From Coraliomargarita sp. (lineage in GTDB: Bacteria; Verrucomicrobiota; Verrucomicrobiia; Opitutales; UBA953), in contig JAHEJL010000001.1 in the NCBI GenBank assembly GCA_024638885.1, positions 87,001 through 151,000 on the forward strand: a stretch of DNA of 64,000 nucleotides, given 5' to 3'. Each line of letters opens with the position of its first letter. The first letter of the stretch is position 1. The translations under genes and the position numbers were made by a program. Of the stretch, positions 23,285-32,641 are shown piece after piece. The notes beneath the pieces were generated by a model. The model was not told the origin of the DNA. It worked only from the letters and a program-made list of their open reading frames with translations, and did no database searches.

Positions 23285-26200
23285 TCAATTCAGGTAGACG
23301 AACTCGTTGGAGCAGACCATCGACTGGGCGAGCATCACCCAGGGGTTGGTCGGGACCTTACGGTCGACCTTTTCCGTGTTATTCACGATTTTTCCGCCCT
23401 GAACCGAGGTTTCGAGCTTCACCTCGGGAGGCGTGGGGCCCTTGGTCGTCGCCGCCTGGGCGGCCTGGGCGGCCTTCTGGCGGGCCAGCTTGTCGGCCCG
23501 GGCCTTGGCGACCTTGTCGAGCTTCGGGGAGGCGGGGGCGGCCGGCTCGTCGATGTAACCGGCGATGCGGGTCACGAACTCGCGGGCGATCTGGCGCTCC
23601 TGCACCGTCGGCGAACGCTGGTACATGATGCGGTAGAGCTGGGTGATGCGCTCGTCGTCGGAGGTGGCCTTGGCCAGTTCGGGACGGGCGGTGACGTTGC
23701 GCGCGACTTCGACGGCGAGCGGATTGTTCATGAAGAACAGCGCCTGCTGCGGGACGATGGTGGAGCCGCGCACGGAGTTCGCCATGTTCGGGTCGGCGAA
23801 GTCGAACTGGGACTGGAACTCGCTCAGCTTGTCGCGGTCGATGAAGCCGTAGATGGTGCGACGGTAGCTGTAGGGCTCGTCGGTGATGTTGACGGCGCGG
23901 CCGCCGAGGGCGCGGTCGAGCTTGCCGGAGAGCAGGAGCATCGAGTCACGGATGCTCTCGAAGTCGAGGCGGCGCAGGTTGGCATGCCAGAGCAGCTTGT
24001 TGGAGGCGTCGATCTTCATGGGGTCGATGCCGGACTTCTGCGCCATCATCGGGTTGTTGTTCGGGTTGGCCGACTGGCGGTAGGTGGCGGAGACCAGGAT
24101 GCGCTTGTGCATCTTCTTGATCGACCAGCCGCCTTCGACGAACGCGGTGGCCATCCAATCGAGGAGCTCAGGGTGGCTGGGGGCTTCGGACATGTTGCCG
24201 AAGTCGTCGGGCGTCGTGACGATGCCGGCGCCGAAGTGATGGAGCCAGAGGCGGTTGACGAGGACGCGCGAGGTGAGCGGGTTCGTGCGGCTCGCGATGG
24301 CGAGCGCAAGCTCGCGGCGGCCGCTGCCTTCGTAGAACGGCAGGCGGTCCGGGCCCGCGAGGACCTCGAGGAACTGGCGCGGCGCGACGGGGCCGCGCTT
24401 GTTGCGGTCGCCGCGGATGTAGACGTAGCTGTCACGCGGCTTCTCGACGTCGGTGATCACCATCGCGGTGCCGGGGCCGCCGGGGTGCGTGATGTCGAGG
24501 GCGTTGATCTCGCCGAAGTGGAAATACTTCGCGGGCTTGTTGTTGTTGACGAAGGTGGCGCTGATCGGCACCTGCCAGGGCTCGCAGAAATCGCGGCTCT
24601 CGGTGACGCGCTCGAGGAGCACGACCGTGGAGAGCTCCTCGACGTTCGGCAGCGGCCAGGGGAAGGCGGCGAGCTGGGCGAGGGAGGGGTCGTCCTTGTC
24701 GCCCTTGCGGCCCGGCTGGCTGCGCATCTGGATGTGCGCGACGATCTTGTCGTGGTGCTTCTTGAAGAGGGCCTGGTAGGCGAGCGCGACCTCGTCGATG
24801 GACTTCGGCTTCAGGCCGCGGAGGGCGTCGGCGACGAGCGGGTTCACGGGCGACTTCTTGTCGGCGAGGGCCGCCTCGATGATCGCCGGGGCCTGCTTCT
24901 CGAAGTTGTCAGGCGTGAGCTTCTTGAGGCGGACGAGCGGGCCGGTGATGGGGTGGTCCAAGCGGCCCAGGGAGCCGCCGAAGGAAGGGTCGAGCTCGCG
25001 GCTCTGGCCGAGGTCATACTTCTTCAGGATGTCGAAGCCGGCGGTGCTGCGGAAGCCGCCGACCAGCGTGGCGAGGGCGCGCGGGGCGAACTCGCGATGG
25101 AAGGCCGCCTGCATGCCGGCGACGTGGCGGTAGTAGCCGCTGGCGGTCTTGGCGATGAGTTCGGCCAGCTTCTTCTCGTAGTCGGCGCGATAGGCGTTGG
25201 TCGGGGCGTTCTTGCCGACGAGCAGCGGGTCGCGGATGACGGGATTCTGCTGCGGTTCGATGACGGAGGAGAAGATGCCGTGGAGCGAGTAGTAGTCGGC
25301 GGCCGGGATCGGGTCGAACTTATGGTCGTGGCAGCGCGAGCAGGCGACGGTCAGGCCGAGGAAGCCCTTGGTCGTGGCGTCGATGCGCTCGTCGATGGTG
25401 TCGTCGTTGTTCTGGAAACGCTTGCCGACGGTGACGAAGCCGAGCGCGGCGAGGCGCGGATCGTCCTTGACGAGGTCGGGCAGACGGTCGGCCGCGAGCT
25501 GCTCGATGATGAACTGGTCGTAGGGCTTGTCGGAGTTGAAGGCGTCGATGACGTAGTCGCGGTAGGTCCAGGAGGCCTCGAAGGTCTCGATGGTGCCGTT
25601 GCGCTTCAGGCCCTTGGTGTCGGAGTAACGCGCGGTGTCGAGCCAGTGGCGGGCCCAGCGTTCGCCGTAGTGCGGCGAGGCGAGGAGGCGGTCGACGGTG
25701 CGCTCGACGACGGCGGCGACGGCACGGGCCGGCTGGCCCTTGCGCACGGCGACCGCATCCATCGACAGCGCGGAGTCATACTCGCGCGAGAAGGCGTCGA
25801 CCTCGACGCTCGTGGGCGGCAGGCCGATCAGGTCGTAGGAAAGGCGGCGGAGCAGCGCTTCGCCGTCGGCGACGGGGCTGGGCTTGAGGCCCTTCTCGTC
25901 GAGCTTGGCGAGGACGAAGGCGTCGATCTCGTTCTGGCACCAGGACGGGTTGCTCAGCTTGGTGGGCACGACGACGTCGCGGACGGGCTGGAACGCCCAA
26001 TGGCTGCGGGCCTTGTCGGAAAGGCCGGTGAGCTTGGCGCCGCCGGCGCCGACGGGGGCGGGCGCGCCCATCTTCACCCAGCGCTCGAGCACGTCGATCT
26101 GCGCGGCGGTCAGCTTGGCGCCGGCCTTGCGAGGGGGCATGGAGAGCTCGGGGTCGGTCTGGTGCACCGCGACGATGAGCAGGGATTTCTTCACGTCGCC

Positions 26201-26467
26201 CGGGACGACCGCGGGGCCCTGGTCGCCGCCGGCGAGGAGGCCGGCGCGCGAGTCCATGATCAGGCCGCCCTTCGAGAATCCCTTTTCCTTCGAATGGCAC
26301 TCGTAGCAACGCTCGGTGAAGATCGGGCGGACGTTCTTCTCGAAGAACTCCAGGCCGGCCGGATCCATCTTGGCTTCGGCGGGGGCGTCGGCGGCGCGCA
26401 GCGTGTCGGCCGTCCCGGCGGCGAGCACGAGAGGCAGGAAGCGGAGCATGGTCGGGAAACGGTGCAT
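23285..26467 (-). CDS. Exported PSCyt1-DUF1549-DUF1553 cytochrome-like protein
   Basis: 1060 residues, signal peptide at the N-terminus. Planctomycete cytochrome C domain with haem-binding CYECH (C54, C57, H58). Then DUF1549 (PSCyt2) with HYGERWARHWLDTARYSDTKG, and a second CxxCH in VACSRCHDHKFDPIPAADYY. Then DUF1553 (PSD1) with TSRVLVNRLWLHHFGAGIV, the SEAPSHPELLDWMATAF segment and a NANVVFVYLN-like C-terminus ending in SNEFVYLN. An Ala/Lys/Gln low-complexity insert interrupts the C-terminal region. Family members are secreted, probably haem-containing proteins of unknown reaction, thought to act on polymers together with DUF1501 and sulfatases. The start could also be M7. It sits 69 bp upstream of the DUF1501 gene, and its paralogue lies 289 bp upstream on the same strand. 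Confidence 0.93.
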   Translation of the reverse strand: MHRFPTMLRFLPLVLAAGTADTLRAADAPAEAKMDPAGLEFFEKNVRPIFTERCYECHSKEKGFSKGGLIMDSRAGLLAGGDQGPAVVPGDVKKSLLIVAVHQTDPELSMPPRKAGAKLTAAQIDVLERWVKMGAPAPVGAGGAKLTGLSDKARSHWAFQPVRDVVVPTKLSNPSWCQNEIDAFVLAKLDEKGLKPSPVADGEALLRRLSYDLIGLPPTSVEVDAFSREYDSALSMDAVAVRKGQPARAVAAVVERTVDRLLASPHYGERWARHWLDTARYSDTKGLKRNGTIETFEASWTYRDYVIDAFNSDKPYDQFIIEQLAADRLPDLVKDDPRLAALGFVTVGKRFQNNDDTIDERIDATTKGFLGLTVACSRCHDHKFDPIPAADYYSLHGIFSSVIEPQQNPVIRDPLLVGKNAPTNAYRADYEKKLAELIAKTASGYYRHVAGMQAAFHREFAPRALATLVGGFRSTAGFDILKKYDLGQSRELDPSFGGSLGRLDHPITGPLVRLKKLTPDNFEKQAPAIIEAALADKKSPVNPLVADALRGLKPKSIDEVALAYQALFKKHHDKIVAHIQMRSQPGRKGDKDDPSLAQLAAFPWPLPNVEELSTVVLLERVTESRDFCEPWQVPISATFVNNNKPAKYFHFGEINALDITHPGGPGTAMVITDVEKPRDSYVYIRGDRNKRGPVAPRQFLEVLAGPDRLPFYEGSGRRELALAIASRTNPLTSRVLVNRLWLHHFGAGIVTTPDDFGNMSEAPSHPELLDWMATAFVEGGWSIKKMHKRILVSATYRQSANPNNNPMMAQKSGIDPMKIDASNKLLWHANLRRLDFESIRDSMLLLSGKLDRALGGRAVNITDEPYSYRRTIYGFIDRDKLSEFQSQFDFADPNMANSVRGSTIVPQQALFFMNNPLAVEVARNVTARPELAKATSDDERITQLYRIMYQRSPTVQERQIAREFVTRIAGYIDEPAAPASPKLDKVAKARADKLARQKAAQAAQAATTKGPTPPEVKLETSVQGGKIVNNTEKVDRKVPTNPWVMLAQSMVCSNEFVYLN

Positions 26468-26710
26468 GGAGGGTCGGGAACGGTAAAGGGTTGGGGTCAG
26501 GAAAATCGCGGGGCGACGGGGGTTCCTGCTAGGGATTTATTCTTAATCTCGGATGAAGGACTACAACCTATTGTTTGGCTGATTCACCTCATCCAACCCC
26601 GCCGGGCCGCCGCGGGCCTTTTTTGTAAAAAATTCATCAAAAACGGACCGGCCGGCGAGGGCGGGCGGAAGTCACCCCCTACCCTGCCCGCGCCGATGCC
26701 CGGAAACAAG

Positions 26711-26734
26711 AAAGCCGGCCATCAGGCCGGCTTT
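26711..26734. terminator. Terminator hairpin after the second DUF1549 gene
   Basis: AAAGCCGGCC (26711-26720) pairs perfectly with GGCCGGCTTT (26725-26734), 4-nt loop. On the minus strand CTTGTTTCC follows. The rest of the 289-bp gap (26468-26756) holds no gene: it has AT-rich sequence around 26530-26580 suitable for a promoter of the 23285-26467 gene and a GC-rich stretch before a T run at 26623. Confidence 0.75.
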
Positions 26735-26756
26735 CGCGACGAAACCGAGGGTGGCC

Positions 26757-29700
26757 TCAGTTGACGTAGACGAACTCGTTGGAAAGCAGCAGGGACTGCA
26801 CCAGGAGCTCGGTCGGCGTCATCGGCGTGCGCGGGATCGCTTCGCCGACGTTGCGCATGACGCCTTCGGCGCCGCCGGCGGTGACGGCCATCATCATGCT
26901 CTCTTCGCCATCGGGCGCCTTGACGGCCATGCCCTTCGCCGCCGGAGCGGCGGTACGGGCCACCGGAGCCACGGCCTTGGCGCCAGGCTTGGTGCCGGCG
27001 GCCGCGGCCTTGGCGGACGGACGGAGGTTCGCGGTCGCGACGGTCATCTTGGCCTTGGTCAGGAATTCCTGGGCGAAGCGGATCTCGTTGGTGGACGGAC
27101 GACGCTGGAACATGCAGCGGAACATCGCGACGATGCGCTGGTCCTCGGACATCGCGTTGACGACGTCCTTACGGGCGGCGACGGCGCGGGCGACCTCGAC
27201 GGAGAGCGGGTTGTTCATGAAGTACAACGCCTGCTGCGGGACGATGGTCGAGTTGCGCTTGGAGTTCGCCTGGTCGGGGTCGCCGTAGTCGAACTGCGAG
27301 AGCGTGTCGCTGAGGCGACGGCGGTCGACGTAGCCGTAGAGGCTGCGACGATAGCTGAAGGGCTCGTCGGTGATGTTGGCGGGCTGGCCGCCGACCAGCG
27401 GGTTGAGCTTGCCGGTCAGCAGGATCATCGAGTCACGGATGGATTCGAAGTCGAGGCGACGGAGGTTGCCACGCCAGAGCAGGCGGTTGGAGGCGTCGAG
27501 CTTGAGCGGGTCGACCGGACCCTTCTTGGCGACGAGCGGATTCGCGGTCGGATCGGAATCAAGGCGATAGACGCTGCTGAGCACGATCATGCGGTGGAGG
27601 CGCTTGAGCGTCCAGCCGTTCTCCATGAAGTCGGCGGCGAGGTAGTCGAGCAGCTCCGGGTGGGAAGGCTTCTCGGACATGTTGCCCAGGTCGTCGACCG
27701 TCGCGACGAAGCCTTCGATGAAGTGCTTCATCCAGGTGCGGTTGACGGCCACGCGGGCGGTCATCGGGTTCTCCTTGTTCGCGATGGACTGGGCGAACTC
27801 ATAACGGCCGCTGCCGTCGACGTAGGGACGACGCTCGCCCTGGGAGAGGATCTCCAGGAACTGGCGGGGGACGATCTCACCCTTGAGGTTCTTGTCGCCA
27901 CGCTTGAACACGTAGCTGTCCTTCGGGGCTTCGGAGTCCTGCACGACCATCGCCTGGCCGGGGGCGCCGGGGTGCGAGAGGCGCAGTTCGTTGATCTGCG
28001 TGTGGCGGAAGTAGGCGACCGGACCGTTGTTGCCGATGCCGCCGTAGATCGGGCGGTTCTGCCAGTCGGCGCAGAACTTGCGCGTGCTGAACAGGGAGAT
28101 CATGTCCTCGTTCTCGAAGATCTCGTCGTAGGACGGGACGGCCCACGGATAGCCGGTCAGCTGGGCGATGGCCGGAGAGGTCTTCTTCCACTCTTCGCCG
28201 GGCTTCGCGAGCAGGGCGAGGTGGGCGAGGATGGCGACGCGGTTGTCGATGTAGACCTTCTGGTAGGCGGCGGCGACGTCCTCGAGGGTCTTCGGCTTCA
28301 GGCCGCGCAGGGCGGCGGCGATGATCGGATTGACCGGGTGCTCGGTGTTGTTGAGGGACTCCTCGATGGCGGCGGGCGCGCGCTCGGCGAAGTAGACCAT
28401 CGGCACGGCGGCGGCCGCGGCGAACGGACCGGTGATCGGCGAATCCTTCTGGATGCGCATCGCGGCGAAGTCGGTCATCTCGACGAGGTCGATCTTATAC
28501 TTGGCGGACATCTCGCCGGATTCGGCGGAACCGCGACGGACGGTGGCCATCATCAGGCGACCGGTCATCTCCTTCTCGTAGCGGGCGCGGGTCTCGCGCA
28601 TGTAACGGAAGAAACCGGCGACCTGCTCGTCCTGGAGCTGGTGGAGGCGCTTGTTGAAGTCGGCGCGGGCGGCGGCGGCGGTCTTCGAGGTGGCGGCGAT
28701 CGTCGGCTGGTGCAGCGGGACGATGGTCGAGGCGAAGATGCCGTGCAGGGAGTAGTAGTCCTTGATCGGGATCGGGTCGAACTTGTGGTCGTGGCAGCGG
28801 GCGCACGAGACGGTCAGGCCGAGGAAGGCCTTGGTGGTGGTGTCGATGCGCTCGTCGATGGTGTCGTTGATGTCGTCGAAGCGCTTGCCGACGGTCAGGA
28901 AGCCGAGGGCGGCGAGGCGAGGATCGTCGGGCGAGATGCCCGGGATGCGGTCAGCCGCGAGCTGCTCGACGATGAACTGGTCGTACGGCTTGTCGTCGTT
29001 GAGCGCGTTGATGACGTAGTCGCGGTAGGTCCAGGCGTAGGCGTAGCGGTAGTCCTGGAAGAGCGTGTCGCCCATGTCCACCTGCAGGCCGCGGGTGTCG
29101 GAGTAGCGGGCGGTGTCGAGCCAGTGACGGGCCCAGCGCTCGCCGTAGTGCGGCGAAGCCAGCAGGGAGTCGATCTGCTTGGCGTAGACGGCTTCGACGG
29201 CGCCGGCGGGCTTGCCGGCGCGGAGCGCCATCGTATCGGCGACCTGCGCGTTCTGGATGGCCTTCTCGAAGGCGTCGACCTGCTCGGAAGTGGGCGGGAG
29301 GCCGATCAGGTCATAAGAGACGCGACGCAGGAAGGCTTCCGGGTTGGCCGCCGGATTGGGCTGCAGGCCCTTCTCCTCGAGCTTGGCCATGATGAACGCG
29401 TCGATGGGGGTCTTGACCCAGGCCTTGTTCTTCACTTCGGGAACGGCCGGCTTCTTCACGGGCTGGAAAGCCCAGTGATCACGGGCCTTGCCGGTGAGAC
29501 CGGTCAGCTTGGCCGCGCCGCCGGCAGGCATCGGGGCGCCCATCTTGATCCACTCTTCGAGGATCGCGATCTTGTCGTCGGGCAGCTTGCCGCCGGTCTT
29601 CTTGGGCGGCATCGCGAATTCCGGATCGGTGTAGCGGACGGCCTTGATGAGAAGCGACTTCTCGAGGTTGCCGGGGACGACCGAGGGACCTTCGTCGCCG

Positions 29701-29918
29701 CCCTTGTAGGCGCCGTCCTTGGAATCGAGGATGAGGCCGCCCTTGGAGGAGTTCTTGGCGGCGGAGTGGCACTCGTAGCAGCGATCGACCAGGATCGGGC
29801 GCACGTTCTTTTCGAAGAACTCGAGGCCTTCCTTGGTCGGCTGCGCGTCGTCGGCGGCGACGGCGAAGGAGGCCGCGACGAGCGAGAGCGCGAGGGTGGT
29901 GTGACGGAGCGACAGCAT
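26757..29918 (-). CDS. Exported PSCyt1-DUF1549-DUF1553 cytochrome-like protein
   Basis: 1053 residues from the ATG at 29918, which begins MLSLRHTTLALSLVAASFAVAA, a clear signal peptide; the frame stays open 45 codons further upstream but that part is not protein-like. It has CYECH (C47, C50, H51) in the cytochrome C domain, DUF1549 with GLTVSCARCHDHKFDPIPIKDYY, and DUF1553 with TARVAVNRTWMKHFIEGFV and a SEKPSHPELLDYLAADF segment, closing LLLSNEFVYVN. It is clearly paralogous to the protein at 23285-26467 over the full length but divergent enough to be an old duplication, and has its own Ala/Lys/Pro-rich insert before the last 40 residues. It ends at a strong hairpin, so it is probably a separate transcript. 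Confidence 0.93.
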   Translation of the reverse strand: MLSLRHTTLALSLVAASFAVAADDAQPTKEGLEFFEKNVRPILVDRCYECHSAAKNSSKGGLILDSKDGAYKGGDEGPSVVPGNLEKSLLIKAVRYTDPEFAMPPKKTGGKLPDDKIAILEEWIKMGAPMPAGGAAKLTGLTGKARDHWAFQPVKKPAVPEVKNKAWVKTPIDAFIMAKLEEKGLQPNPAANPEAFLRRVSYDLIGLPPTSEQVDAFEKAIQNAQVADTMALRAGKPAGAVEAVYAKQIDSLLASPHYGERWARHWLDTARYSDTRGLQVDMGDTLFQDYRYAYAWTYRDYVINALNDDKPYDQFIVEQLAADRIPGISPDDPRLAALGFLTVGKRFDDINDTIDERIDTTTKAFLGLTVSCARCHDHKFDPIPIKDYYSLHGIFASTIVPLHQPTIAATSKTAAAARADFNKRLHQLQDEQVAGFFRYMRETRARYEKEMTGRLMMATVRRGSAESGEMSAKYKIDLVEMTDFAAMRIQKDSPITGPFAAAAAVPMVYFAERAPAAIEESLNNTEHPVNPIIAAALRGLKPKTLEDVAAAYQKVYIDNRVAILAHLALLAKPGEEWKKTSPAIAQLTGYPWAVPSYDEIFENEDMISLFSTRKFCADWQNRPIYGGIGNNGPVAYFRHTQINELRLSHPGAPGQAMVVQDSEAPKDSYVFKRGDKNLKGEIVPRQFLEILSQGERRPYVDGSGRYEFAQSIANKENPMTARVAVNRTWMKHFIEGFVATVDDLGNMSEKPSHPELLDYLAADFMENGWTLKRLHRMIVLSSVYRLDSDPTANPLVAKKGPVDPLKLDASNRLLWRGNLRRLDFESIRDSMILLTGKLNPLVGGQPANITDEPFSYRRSLYGYVDRRRLSDTLSQFDYGDPDQANSKRNSTIVPQQALYFMNNPLSVEVARAVAARKDVVNAMSEDQRIVAMFRCMFQRRPSTNEIRFAQEFLTKAKMTVATANLRPSAKAAAAGTKPGAKAVAPVARTAAPAAKGMAVKAPDGEESMMMAVTAGGAEGVMRNVGEAIPRTPMTPTELLVQSLLLSNEFVYVN

Positions 29919-30076
29919 GGGCGTGTTTCTTAAGTTGGAGTTAAGGTGCGGGGAAAGATGCCCGGAGGGGCGGACCTTGGGGTAAAAATGTAAACCAGAC
30001 CCCCCGGAAATCAAGTGCGGTTCCCCATTCGGATTGTAAAGAAAAGACCCCACGACGAGGATGCCGGCCTCGGACG

Positions 30077-31189
30077 ATGCGCATCCTGATCGCCAACGAC
30101 AAATTCAAGGGGGCCTTGGCCGCCGAAAAGGTCGGTTTTCATATTAAAAATAGCCTTAAGGCGGCGTTTCCGGAGGCCGGTTTCGACCTTTGCCCGATCG
30201 CCGACGGCGGGGAAGGCACCGCCCTAGCCATGACGACGGCCTTGGCCGGAGAATGGGTCGAAACGGCGACAATCGACGCCCAGGGAAGACCCCGCCAAGC
30301 CGCCTTCGGCTGGGTGCCCGGCTCCGCCACCGCCATCATGGAAATGAGCGCCGCGAGCGGCCTGGCGCTCGTACTGGACAGGGAACTCAACCCAATGTCA
30401 GCCAGCACTTTAGGTACAGGTATCCTGCTGCGTTCGGCCCTGGAAAAGGGGGCCCGCCGGGTCCTGCTCGGCATCGGCGGCAGTGCCACCAATGACGGGG
30501 GCCTCGGGGTCGCCCTGGCCCTTGGCTATGTCTTCAAGCGATCCGGCCAGGCCTTCACCCCGACCCTGGCGACCCTCCTGGAGGCGGACCAAATCGAGAA
30601 GCCGGCCACCCTCCCCTCCTGTGAGCTCATCGTCGCCTGCGACGTCGACAACCCCCTCCTGGGCCCCCGTGGCGCGACCCGCGTCTACGGACCGCAGAAA
30701 GGTGTCGGCGACTTCGCGTGGTTCGAGGAACGCCTCGAACATCTCGCCGATCTGGTCCGCCGCGACCTGGGCGTCGATCCGCGCGACGTGCCGGGCGCCG
30801 GCGCCGCCGGCGGTCTCGGCTTCGGCCTGATGGCCTTCCTCGGCGGACGACTCGTCAGCGGCTTCGACATGGTCGCGGCGCAGGTCGGCCTCGAAGCCCG
30901 CGTCGCCGCCGCCGACCTCGTCGTCACCGGCGAAGGGCGACTCGACGAGCAGAGCCTGCAAGGCAAAGGCCCGGTCGGCGTCGCCCGGCTCGCGCGTCGC
31001 CTCGGCAAGAAGGTCGTCGGCGTCGCCGGCTCGGTCGACGACTCCGCCGCGCTGCGCGCGCAGTTCGACCTGCTGATCGGGATCAAGCCCGCGGCCATGC
31101 CGCTCGACGAGGCGATGCGCCGCACCGGCGAGCTCATCGAGGCCGCCGTACGCGACCAGGCGGCCGCGGTGCGCGCGCTCAGCCCCTGA
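30077..31189 (+). CDS. Glycerate 2-kinase (GarK/GlxK type)
   Basis: 370 residues. It phosphorylates glycerate, here expected at the 2-position as in E. coli GarK/GlxK, which feeds glyoxylate or glucarate-derived carbon into glycolysis. The N-terminus MRILIANDKFKGALAAEKVG and CPIADGGEGTALAM are highly characteristic, followed by LLGIGGSATNDGGLGVALALGY and GAGAAGGLGFGLMAFLGGRLVSG. Length and motif order fit class I glycerate kinases. It lies alone between two minus-strand blocks and its 3' end overlaps the end of the convergent DUF1501 gene by 11 bp. I would not choose between garK and glxK. Confidence 0.93.
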   Translation: MRILIANDKFKGALAAEKVGFHIKNSLKAAFPEAGFDLCPIADGGEGTALAMTTALAGEWVETATIDAQGRPRQAAFGWVPGSATAIMEMSAASGLALVLDRELNPMSASTLGTGILLRSALEKGARRVLLGIGGSATNDGGLGVALALGYVFKRSGQAFTPTLATLLEADQIEKPATLPSCELIVACDVDNPLLGPRGATRVYGPQKGVGDFAWFEERLEHLADLVRRDLGVDPRDVPGAGAAGGLGFGLMAFLGGRLVSGFDMVAAQVGLEARVAAADLVVTGEGRLDEQSLQGKGPVGVARLARRLGKKVVGVAGSVDDSAALRAQFDLLIGIKPAAMPLDEAMRRTGELIEAAVRDQAAAVRALSP

Positions 31190-32636
31190 AGATCGGGATC
31201 GGCACGCCCTTGCCGTCGACGGTCGCGTAGAACGGACGGCCTTCGATGTCGAAGGCGGTCTTGGGACTGATGCCCATCGCGCGGAAGATCGTGGCGTGCA
31301 TGTCGGAGATCGACACGGGGTCCTTGATCGCGACGAGCGGACGTTCGTCCGCGGTCGCGCCGTAGACGTGGCCCTTCTTCACGCCGCCGCCGAACATGAC
31401 GACGCTCGTGCCGCCGGTGAAGTGACGGTGCAGGCCGTAGTGGTCGGGGCTCGTCATCACGCCCGACTTGTTGAACGCCTGGTCCTTGGCCTTCGAGCCC
31501 GGGCGGCCTTCGATCATCGCGTCGCGGCTGAACTCGCTCGCGATGACGACCAAGGTGCGGTCGAGCAGGCCGCGCTGCTCGAGGTCGCGGATGAGGCGCG
31601 CGATCGGCCGGTCGATCTCCGCGTGCATCTTCGCGACGGTCTCATGACCCTTGCCGTGCGTGTCCCACTGGAAGAACGGCACGTATTCCGTGGTGACCTC
31701 GACGAAGCGGGCGCCGTTCTCGACGAGCCGGCGCGCGAGCAGGCAGCCGCGTCCGAAGCGGCCGGTGTCGTATTCCTTCTGCACCTCAGGGGTCTCGAGC
31801 GAGATGTCGAACGCGGCGCGCTCCTTGGCGCTGAGCAGGCGGTAGGCGTTGTCCATCGAACGCAGCATCGACTCGTGCTGATAGTCGCTGAGCAGGTCGC
31901 GGCTGGGCGTCGCGTCGACGAGGCGGCGGAACTCGCGGTCGCGGTTCACGAAGCGCCCGACGTCCATGCCCTTGGGCGGACGGACCGCCGCGGCGGCCTC
32001 CTCGGGGAACGGCAGGTTCATCGGGCCGTATTCTCCGCCGAAGAAACCGGCGGTGGTGAAGGCCTTGAGCTCCTCGCTCTCGCCGATGCCTTCGAGGCGC
32101 TGGCCGACGTTGATGAAAGCGGGCATCACGGGATTGCGCGGGCCGAGCACGCGGGCCATCCAGGCGCCGATGTGCGGGCAGGCGACCGTCTGCGGCGGCA
32201 CGTAGCCGGTGTGCCAGTGGAACTGGTGCCGCGAGTGCAGGATGCTGCCGAGGTCGGGCTGGACCGCCGAACGGATCAGCGTGCCGCGGTCCATGACCTG
32301 GGCGATGTTCTCGAGGCCTTCGCAGATGCGCACGCCGTCCACGGACGTCGGGATGGCCGGGAACGTGCTCAGCACGCGATCGTAGGAGAGCCCCTTCTCG
32401 TAAGGCGCGTAGCGCTTCGGGTCGAAGGTCTCGGGCGCGGCCATGCCGCCGGCGAGCCAGATCAGGATGCAGGCGTCGGCGGTGGCGGTCGGCTGGACGA
32501 GCTTCGTCTCTTCGGCGAGCAGGCGCGGCGCGCCCATCGAGAGGGTCGCGGCGCCGGCGGCGCCGAGCATGCGCAGGAATTCGCGGCGGGCGAGCGGCTC
32601 GGGCAGGGACGGGTCAAGCGGCAGCGGGGAGTTCAT
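31179..32636 (-). CDS. DUF1501 exported protein (Tat substrate)
   Basis: 485 residues, twin-arginine signal LARREFLRMLGAAGAATL (R17, R18). DUF1501 body: ACILIWLAGGMAAPETFDPKRYAPYEKG, ARFVEVTTEYVPFFQWDTHGKGHET, and LVVIASEFSRDAMIEGRPG, ending SVSISDMHATIFRAMGIS. Compared with the DUF1501 protein at 21827 the sequence identity appears low, so the two loci are separate lineages. It starts 5 bp after the stop of the DUF1549/DUF1553 gene, so it is translated from the same mRNA and very likely works with that protein. Its stop overlaps glycerate kinase by 11 bp. Confidence 0.93.
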   Translation of the reverse strand: MNSPLPLDPSLPEPLARREFLRMLGAAGAATLSMGAPRLLAEETKLVQPTATADACILIWLAGGMAAPETFDPKRYAPYEKGLSYDRVLSTFPAIPTSVDGVRICEGLENIAQVMDRGTLIRSAVQPDLGSILHSRHQFHWHTGYVPPQTVACPHIGAWMARVLGPRNPVMPAFINVGQRLEGIGESEELKAFTTAGFFGGEYGPMNLPFPEEAAAAVRPPKGMDVGRFVNRDREFRRLVDATPSRDLLSDYQHESMLRSMDNAYRLLSAKERAAFDISLETPEVQKEYDTGRFGRGCLLARRLVENGARFVEVTTEYVPFFQWDTHGKGHETVAKMHAEIDRPIARLIRDLEQRGLLDRTLVVIASEFSRDAMIEGRPGSKAKDQAFNKSGVMTSPDHYGLHRHFTGGTSVVMFGGGVKKGHVYGATADERPLVAIKDPVSISDMHATIFRAMGISPKTAFDIEGRPFYATVDGKGVPIPIFRG

Positions 32637-32641
32637 GGCGA

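Noticed and set aside
23984..29933. Two open frames of about 930 and 1060 codons on the plus strand over the DUF1549 genes
   Set aside because: Antisense shadows with no family signature; the minus-strand proteins have signal peptides and haem motifs.
29919..30053. 45-codon N-terminal extension of the second DUF1549 protein
   Set aside because: Low-quality sequence before a clear signal peptide starting at ATG 29918; lies in the divergent promoter region.
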